Shown here: positions 58,863-64,000 of the stretch, one piece after another | Numbering within the stretch: the stretch's first letter is position 1 | Layout: every line of letters starts with the position of its first letter | Source: Moraxella bovoculi 237 | Lineage (GTDB): Bacteria; Pseudomonadota; Gammaproteobacteria; Pseudomonadales; Moraxellaceae | Reading direction: 5' to 3' | Length of the DNA: 64,000 nucleotides | Assembly (NCBI RefSeq): GCF_000696305.2 | Contig: NZ_AOMT01000022.1 | Location: forward strand, 1-64,000 | The notes under the pieces: model-generated | The model's input: only the letters and a program-made list of their open reading frames with translations | What the model was told of the DNA's origin: nothing | Database searches by the model: none | Translations under genes and position numbers: made by a program

Positions 58863-58873
58863 TCAACCTAACC

Positions 58874-58903
58874 AAAAAAGCAGACTTCACGGTCTGCTTT
58901 TTT
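58874..58903 (+). terminator. Terminator after clpB
   Basis: AAAAAAGCAGAC at 58874-58885 pairs with GTCTGCTTTTTT at 58892-58903, a 12-bp stem. It may work in both directions, for clpB and the convergent cyclotransferase gene. Confidence 0.92.
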
Positions 58904-58908
58904 ATTGG

Positions 58909-59667
58909 CTAATCAAGTGTCACTTCAAATATCATCGGGTAAAATTTCCCTGTGACGTAGAAGCGATTACTCTCAATGTGGGCGATGCCGTTGAGCACGT
59001 CCATGTTTTGACGGTCGTGGTCGCTGATGTCGGCATTCGCCAATAGGTCGCTAAGATCATAAAATTTAACGACTTTACCAGTATTAGGGTCGATCTTGGC
59101 GATCAGATTGCTTTGCCAGATATCGGCATAGATAAAGCCGTTGGCAAATTCAAGCTCGTTTAATTGGTCGATGTTCGCGCCTTGATGGCGGACGTTGATG
59201 CGTGATTTTATTTTAAAGGTTTTGGCGTCTCGTACTGTGATCATTGATGAGCCATTTGACATATAGATAATGTCTTGATCAGCGCGATAGGCGAGACCCC
59301 AGCCCTCGCCCCTGTAATAGGCGGTATCTAAGATGGCAAAATCATCAGCATCTCGTAAAAAAGCGACATTCGCTCGCCAAGTTAATTGCCAAATCCCATA
59401 AGGGGTCTGCGTGATGCCTTCGCCAAAAAATGCCCGCGGCAGAGTGTCCTTGATGGTGTATTCGCCTGTTTTGACATTCAGAATGCCTATGCTGGACCGC
59501 CCATACAGCCCTGTCGCCAAGACTGCCCGATCATCGCCCATGTATTCAAACCCTTGCGTGAAGGCGGTCGGATCGCTTTGGTGTGTTTGTATTAATGTCA
59601 GCGAATGGGCAGCGCGAATGCTAAATATTAAGCTTAGAATTAAAATGGTGAAGTAAATTTTTGGCAT
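58909..59667 (-). CDS. Glutaminyl-peptide cyclotransferase (plant/bacterial type)
   Basis: A 252-aa secreted beta-propeller enzyme with a signal peptide (YFTILILSLIFSIRAAHS). It matches the Glu_cyclase_2 family by FTQGFEYMGDD, FFGEGITQTPYGIWQLTWR, EGWGLAYR, INVRHQGANIDQLNELEFANGFIYADIW and VLNGIAH. The enzyme converts N-terminal Gln to pyroglutamate, probably in the periplasm. The role in this organism is not known. Confidence 0.88.
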   Translation of the reverse strand: MPKIYFTILILSLIFSIRAAHSLTLIQTHQSDPTAFTQGFEYMGDDRAVLATGLYGRSSIGILNVKTGEYTIKDTLPRAFFGEGITQTPYGIWQLTWRANVAFLRDADDFAILDTAYYRGEGWGLAYRADQDIIYMSNGSSMITVRDAKTFKIKSRINVRHQGANIDQLNELEFANGFIYADIWQSNLIAKIDPNTGKVVKFYDLSDLLANADISDHDRQNMDVLNGIAHIESNRFYVTGKFYPMIFEVTLD

Positions 59668-59828
59668 GAGAATGGAGGTGGGATGTTTTTGGATAGTGTA
59701 GCGTATCTTTGATGTTTTCCCAACACTCCATCATAAAATGACTGAAAAAACCCAGCAAAAATACTTAACCGCTACACTAAAATACCTTATAATTATTGCT
59801 AAACATGTAACATTTAAAGGGGTGTGCG

Positions 59829-60131
59829 ATGATTTATCTGATTTCTTTGGTGGTTTATGCGATTGTATTGACGGCAGGAATGTACATCGTAAGAAAGCAT
59901 CCCTATCAGGTTGAGCGTTTGCTCGGGCGCATTTGTCTTGTTGGTTTTGTTTTACAGCTGCTGGTGAATTATGTGTTCTGGGGACAGGCGGCGAACCTTA
60001 ACCCACTGTCTGGCTTTGTTAGCCCTGAGCGCAGTGCGGTGAATTTGATGTATTTGGCGCTGATCAGTATTTTTTGTTATGCAGCGCTGCTTGCTTTGTT
60101 GTTTAAGGCGAATGATTTTTATAATGACTGA
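59829..60131 (+). CDS. Small membrane protein, hypothetical
   Basis: A 100-aa protein with three hydrophobic segments (IYLISLVVYAIVLTAGMYIV, ICLVGFVLQLLVNYVFW, LMYLALISIFCYAALLALLF). AAAGGGG stands just upstream of ATG 59829. Not recognised. It is flanked by unrelated genes, with no terminator seen after it. Confidence 0.6.
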   Translation: MIYLISLVVYAIVLTAGMYIVRKHPYQVERLLGRICLVGFVLQLLVNYVFWGQAANLNPLSGFVSPERSAVNLMYLALISIFCYAALLALLFKANDFYND

Positions 60132-60294
60132 ATTGGCGTTTAGCTCTTCAAAGTCTATTTTGGAGAGTTACAAACCAATACCAAACTTCACATAAAATTA
60201 CACTAATTGACTGCTGCTTTTGATAAAGTGGATTTAGCGTGAATGATGCGCTGTACCAATCACAACACAACTTTAACTCAAAAAGGGATTAAGT

Positions 60295-60798
60295 ATGACC
60301 AATCAAAATCGCAACGAGCAATTAAAAACAATCAATGACATGGTAAAAGATGTGAAATTTGCCATGCTAACTACAGTAACTTCAGAGGGTCATTTGCACG
60401 CTTGCCCAATGACGACCAGCGATTTTAATTTAGAAACAAAGGAAATTTGGTTTATTGGTGATGCTAGAACCGAAACCGTTAAGGACATAAAAAATAACCC
60501 ACAGGTCAACCTTGCCTATACATCAAATAATGCCAAAGATTATCTGTCAATTAATGGTAAAGCCCAGTTGATTAATGATCCTGCTAAGTTAGAAGAACTT
60601 TGGTCTGCGGTTTACAATGCATTTTTTGAAAACGGCAAAGAGGATAAGAACGTTCAATTGATTAAAGTTATTCCTAATGGCGCTCAATATTGGCTAAGTG
60701 GAAACGCCATTGTAAATATGTTCAAGATGACCGCAGCGGCAGTTGGCGGTGGAAAAATTGCTGATAGTTTGGGTGAAAATAGCTCAATTGAATTTTAA
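60295..60798 (+). CDS. Pyridoxamine 5'-phosphate oxidase-fold protein, general-stress type
   Basis: A 167-aa split-barrel flavin-binding protein. The pattern VKFAMLTTVTSEGHLHACPMTTSDFNLETKEIWFIGDARTETVKDIKNNPQVNLAY matches the general stress protein 26-like group (Pyrid_ox_like). It probably binds a flavin; whether it has oxidase activity is not evident. AAAGGGA precedes the ATG, and a terminator follows. Confidence 0.85.
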   Translation: MTNQNRNEQLKTINDMVKDVKFAMLTTVTSEGHLHACPMTTSDFNLETKEIWFIGDARTETVKDIKNNPQVNLAYTSNNAKDYLSINGKAQLINDPAKLEELWSAVYNAFFENGKEDKNVQLIKVIPNGAQYWLSGNAIVNMFKMTAAAVGGGKIADSLGENSSIEF

Positions 60799-60820
60799 TC
60801 GTAAGAGAAATACAAATTAA

Positions 60821-60847
60821 AAAACCACTCATTTTTGAGTGGTTTTT
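60821..60847. terminator. Bidirectional terminator
   Basis: AAAACCACTCA at 60821-60831 pairs with TGAGTGGTTTT at 60836-60846 around a TTTT loop. It lies between the stress-type gene and the convergent phytase-like gene. Confidence 0.88.
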
Positions 60848-60851
60848 GTTG

Positions 60852-62207
60852 TTATTTTCCTAGTTTTAGAAGCTCTGGTACGTGCAGCAGTATGAGCTCG
60901 TTGTCATCAGCGACGTTGGGCGATCGGCTGCTTGAGAAGGGTAGGTTGTTGTCATTGCCAACGACGATATGCTCGCCATCGACGATGTCCACATTCTCGA
61001 TGGTGAAGAATGGAAATTGGAAGCGACCTTGGCTGTGTGGTGTCTTGGCGATGCTGTTGGGATCTTTGATGTCTAATAAATCAATATAGCCTAATTTTTG
61101 GACGAAATTACCTGCATTAGTATCGTTGAATTTGATCAGATACACTCGCTTGAATTTGGGTAATTTGTCAAAGCAAGTCGTCTTGTCCGCGCCATCCTTG
61201 CAGGCATATTCAATGACGCCTTCACCATCGTCACGCTCGATGACTAAGGCGCGCTCATCGTCAATCATGTTAAAATCACCAATGGCATGAGCGGCATCTT
61301 CTAGTGGGTAATACCACACCTTATCCGTCCATGACTGCGTCTGTGTGTCGAATTGTAGAATGTTCAGATATGGCTTTCCGTCTTTACTTTGGTATTCTTG
61401 ACTTGCTGAGTCCCATAGCACGCCTTCGAGCATTGGGTATAGATATTTGCCATCGTTTGCCATGCCTTCATAGCCTTTGGAGCGCTTGACATTAAAGCTA
61501 ACGGTGTCCTTTGGAGTGTTAGGTGTACGAACACTGTGATGGTCTGGCGAGATTAATGGTGTGTCGCCAAGCTTACTCTCAAACACTCCAAGCACTTTGC
61601 CTGTTAGGTCCGCTTTAATCAGATAAGGGCCGAATTCATCACCAATCCATAAGGTATCGCCAATAATCTGAAAGCTCTCTGGGTCAAAGTCAGCACCCGT
61701 CAAATAGCGACTCTGAGTGGTCTCGTTAGTGATGTGAAACGGGACTTTTTTGTCGAGGTCATGCAAGAAGATGGTTTGTTTTTTGTGGAATTGACCATCA
61801 TTAAAATCAATGTCGTATTGTGACAAATGCAGCATAAAATCAGGCGAATTGGCTTTTGCGCCAGCACCATTATCCGTTAAAATCCAAAAAGTCCCATCTG
61901 GCATACGCTGAATGCCTGAATGACCTTGGATGGGCTGATCATCAAAAGGAAGGGTGATGCCTGTCGGACGACCGGCGGATTTACCCATGATTGAGCCAAG
62001 CGCTTCGGTACGTGTAGCGGTGGTGTGTTTGCCGCTGTATCTGAGCGAATTGGGTGCATCTTTTGGTGCTTGTACGAAAGTTTGCGCAGGTTGTATGGCA
62101 TGACCCGCCAAGATGGCTGGGACTTTGACGGTGTTGTCGGCATGAGCGAACACGCTGCCAAGTAGCATTAAAGGAAGTAAACTGCGAGCAAATTTAGATC
62201 GATTCAT
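60852..62207 (-). CDS. Esterase-like activity of phytase family protein, secreted
   Basis: About 451 aa with a signal peptide (SLLPLMLLGSVFAHA, then DNT). The propeller-like body has IQRMPDGTFWILTDNGAGAKANSPDF, LTGADFDPESFQIIGDTLWIGDEFGPYLIKADLTGKVL, GYEGMANDGKYLYPMLEG and VERDDGEG, which fit the Phytase-like (PF13449) family. Members are often near phosphate-related genes, but none are visible here. I start at ATG 62207 (MNRSKFARS); the frame extends ten codons upstream without a better signal. The substrate is unknown. Confidence 0.85.
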   Translation of the reverse strand: MNRSKFARSLLPLMLLGSVFAHADNTVKVPAILAGHAIQPAQTFVQAPKDAPNSLRYSGKHTTATRTEALGSIMGKSAGRPTGITLPFDDQPIQGHSGIQRMPDGTFWILTDNGAGAKANSPDFMLHLSQYDIDFNDGQFHKKQTIFLHDLDKKVPFHITNETTQSRYLTGADFDPESFQIIGDTLWIGDEFGPYLIKADLTGKVLGVFESKLGDTPLISPDHHSVRTPNTPKDTVSFNVKRSKGYEGMANDGKYLYPMLEGVLWDSASQEYQSKDGKPYLNILQFDTQTQSWTDKVWYYPLEDAAHAIGDFNMIDDERALVIERDDGEGVIEYACKDGADKTTCFDKLPKFKRVYLIKFNDTNAGNFVQKLGYIDLLDIKDPNSIAKTPHSQGRFQFPFFTIENVDIVDGEHIVVGNDNNLPFSSSRSPNVADDNELILLHVPELLKLGK

Positions 62208-62351
62208 AAAAAACCCATAATAAAAAGAAGGTGACAAGATTATAAAAAGACAATGTGACCAAAATATGACCTAAGTTCTCAAACTTGCGCTAAATTCATT
62301 GAATAACCCAAAGGCTTTTAGTATGATGTATATTTTAAGCAGTAGATAATC

Positions 62352-63092
62352 ATGACCGCCAAAACACCCGCTTATCTTCGCATCAAACAGGACATTCTGA
62401 CCAGAATCCACGCAGGGGAGTGGGTTGTCGGCTCAGCCATCCCAACAGAGATGGTGCTGACGAAGGAGTTTGGTGTGGCGCGCATGACGGTGAATCGCGC
62501 CTTAAAGGAGCTGACTGATGAGCGAGTGCTTGAGCGTCGCCAAGGTTCAGGGACGTTCGTCGCGCAGCAAAAATTCAACCGAGCCTATGTCAATATCCGT
62601 AACATCGCTCATGACATTGAGCAGCAGGGCAAACGTTATACCGCCAAAGTCCTTTCTAAATCCATCATCTGCCATGCTGACATAGAATCCCACCTAAGAT
62701 CGGCATTATTAAATGAATTTGCACTTATCTCCGATGGCTTGGAGGGCGATCAGCCGGCAATCTTCGAGGTAAAGGTTCTACACTTAGCGGATGATACGCC
62801 TGTGCAGTATGAGGAGCGCTGGGTGAATGCTGAGCTTTTGCCTGAGTTCATTGAGCAGGATTTTAGTCAGGTGAACACGAGTGAATTTCTGATTGCTAAT
62901 TTGCCGCTGGAATATGGCAGCTATACCATAAGTGCTGTCAATGCTGATGATCAGGTAGCGGCTGCTCTACAGATCCAGTCACATGATGCGGTGCTGTTAC
63001 TAGGTCGTAAGACGCACTCGCGTGGGCAGGTCGCTACAGTTGCGCAGCTGTGGCACGCAGGCGATCAGCATCAGTTTAGTGGGATGTTGTGA
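62352..63092 (+). CDS. hutC: GntR/HutC-family repressor
   Basis: A 246-aa regulator. The N-terminal winged helix is AYLRIKQDILTRIHAGEWVVGSAIPTEMVLTKEFGVARMTVNRALKEL. The effector (UTRA) domain holds VLHLADDTPVQYEERWVNAELLPEFIEQDF, which matches HutC proteins that respond to urocanate. No histidine-utilisation genes lie within the window on either side, so the hutC name is by sequence likeness only. The nearest neighbour is the convergent TRAP permease. Confidence 0.78.
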   Translation: MTAKTPAYLRIKQDILTRIHAGEWVVGSAIPTEMVLTKEFGVARMTVNRALKELTDERVLERRQGSGTFVAQQKFNRAYVNIRNIAHDIEQQGKRYTAKVLSKSIICHADIESHLRSALLNEFALISDGLEGDQPAIFEVKVLHLADDTPVQYEERWVNAELLPEFIEQDFSQVNTSEFLIANLPLEYGSYTISAVNADDQVAAALQIQSHDAVLLLGRKTHSRGQVATVAQLWHAGDQHQFSGML

Positions 63093-63099
63093 TGATACT

Positions 63100-63137
63100 A
63101 AACAAAAGGCCAAACTTCTTAGTTTGGCTTTTTGTTT
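63100..63137. terminator. Bidirectional terminator
   Basis: A stem of about 17 bp with one G-T pair joins 63100-63116 to 63121-63137 around a 4-base loop, with A/T ends on both strands. It lies between hutC and the TRAP permease gene. Confidence 0.9.
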
Positions 63138-63146
63138 TTATGCTGG

Positions 63147-64000
63147 TTAAGCGATTGCGCGCTTTGACATTTTGATATTCAGGCCGATAATCAGCACAAC
63201 CACGACGACACCAATAAGGTCAGTCATGGTCTCAGGAATGATTAGGCAGAATGCACCTGCAGCCAGCACAATGCGCTGCCATGATGGCATATTGGTCTTA
63301 AAATAGCCTTCAACAGCGGCTGATAACGCCAATACACCAACGATCGAGGTCGCGGCCACAGTGGCAATGACGTGCCATGCAGGCATTGCAAATTCTTTGG
63401 CAGTAACTGCTGCGTCTGCCACATCGATCATCATCATGTTGGGGTTATACACGAACATGAATGGCACGATGAAGCCTGCTAGCGCAAGTTTCAATGACTG
63501 CCAACCTGTCTTCATCGGGTCGCCACCCGAGATGCCCGCACCTGCAAAGGCTGCCAGAGCGACAGGCGGAGTGATGTTAGCAAAGATGCCAAAGTAGAAC
63601 ACAAACATGTGAGCCACTAACACAGGCACATCAAAGCTTGCCAAAGCTGGTGCCGCCATCGTTGCAGTGATGATATAGGCAGGAATTGACGGTAGACCCA
63701 TGCCAAGCACCATTGAGGCAAGCATGGTCAATAGCAATGTCAAAAATAGCGAACCTGCGCCCAGAGTTACGATCGATGATGTCATCACCGTGCCAAAGCT
63801 GGTTAGGTTAACCACACCAATAACGATGCCGACCACCGCACAGGCCGCCATGACAGACAGGGATTGTTTCGCGCCATCTACGAGTGCCGCCACGATGTCG
63901 GAGAACCCCATGCGCGTCTCAGGGCGAAACCAGCTGATGACAACCGTTGCGCCGATCGTGTAGGCAGCAGCATAGCCAACAGGCACATTGTTCGCCAGTA
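63147..64000 (-). CDS. TRAP transporter fused permease (C-terminal part; runs off window edge)
   Basis: Only the C-terminal part (about 284 codons) is inside the window; the frame stays open to base 64000 (LANNVPVGYAA). It has many hydrophobic segments and the TRAP DctM-type strings MVLGMGLPSIPAYIITATMAAPAL and FYFGIFANITPPVALAAFAGAGISGGDPMKTGW. These fit the fused 4TM-12TM TRAP permease group that imports organic acids with a periplasmic binding protein. The partner binding protein is expected upstream, outside the window. Confidence 0.88.
   Translation of the reverse strand, partial: LANNVPVGYAAAYTIGATVVISWFRPETRMGFSDIVAALVDGAKQSLSVMAACAVVGIVIGVVNLTSFGTVMTSSIVTLGAGSLFLTLLLTMLASMVLGMGLPSIPAYIITATMAAPALASFDVPVLVAHMFVFYFGIFANITPPVALAAFAGAGISGGDPMKTGWQSLKLALAGFIVPFMFVYNPNMMMIDVADAAVTAKEFAMPAWHVIATVAATSIVGVLALSAAVEGYFKTNMPSWQRIVLAAGAFCLIIPETMTDLIGVVVVVLIIGLNIKMSKRAIA

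Overview
The window looks like a chromosomal segment of a gamma-proteobacterium of the family Moraxellaceae, most likely a Moraxella species. The grounds are the gene set (monomeric NADP isocitrate dehydrogenase, MetX/MetW/MetR, minor-pilin genes pilVWX with pilY1, KDO transferase, an Acinetobacter-type diaminobutyrate decarboxylase) and a CCAA-repeat type III methyltransferase of the kind known as phase-variable in Moraxella. This assignment comes from family recognition only. I saw no rRNA, tRNA, insertion sequence, integrase, prophage or CRISPR array.

Layout. 1-4.5 kb: an AT-rich type III restriction-modification locus (mod, res). Its mod gene has at least nine CCAA units and is out of frame as read here. 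4.5-9.6 kb: a diaminobutyrate-decarboxylase-like gene, a DUF72 gene, a Sel1-repeat protein, and metX-metW on the minus strand. 9.7-16 kb: a minus-strand peptide/nickel-type ABC importer (binding protein, two permeases, one protein with two ATPase domains), interrupted by a heavily decayed membrane/zinc-ribbon pseudogene. 16-34 kb: housekeeping genes (hemH, gmk, icd, metR, a puuP-like permease, cca-folM, maeB, hemB, ruvB), small membrane proteins and lipoproteins, and two disrupted genes. 34-42 kb: a DUF3465 lipoprotein, phospholipase A (pldA), comF, the type IV pilus genes pilV-pilW-pilX-pilY1, and an outer-membrane beta-barrel. 42-50 kb: pal, pepN, waaA-rsmE, convergent cmoM, and a lipoprotein with a low-complexity tail. 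50-54.6 kb: a small ABC importer with two tandem paralogous binding proteins, a permease split by a 2-base frameshift, and an ATPase. 54.7-64 kb: a purU pseudogene, an AhpD-like gene, clpB behind a strongly structured leader, a glutaminyl cyclase, a stress-type flavin-binding protein, a phytase-like esterase, a HutC-type repressor and the edge of a fused TRAP permease.

Functional themes: methionine synthesis and its control (metX, metW, metR), haem synthesis (hemB, hemH), type IV pili, competence-associated ComF, and nutrient import. A recurrent feature is gene decay. Five loci carry frameshifts or internal stops (zinc-ribbon gene, efflux transporter, a small membrane protein, ABC permease, purU), and mod adds a sixth frame break that may be reversible. 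I found no clearly new multi-gene system. The observations most worth checking are the double frame break at mod, the three-way-junction leader of clpB, the 30-base helical-repeat site upstream of the outer-membrane protein gene, the 15-bp hairpin before metX, and the duplicated binding proteins beside a broken permease.
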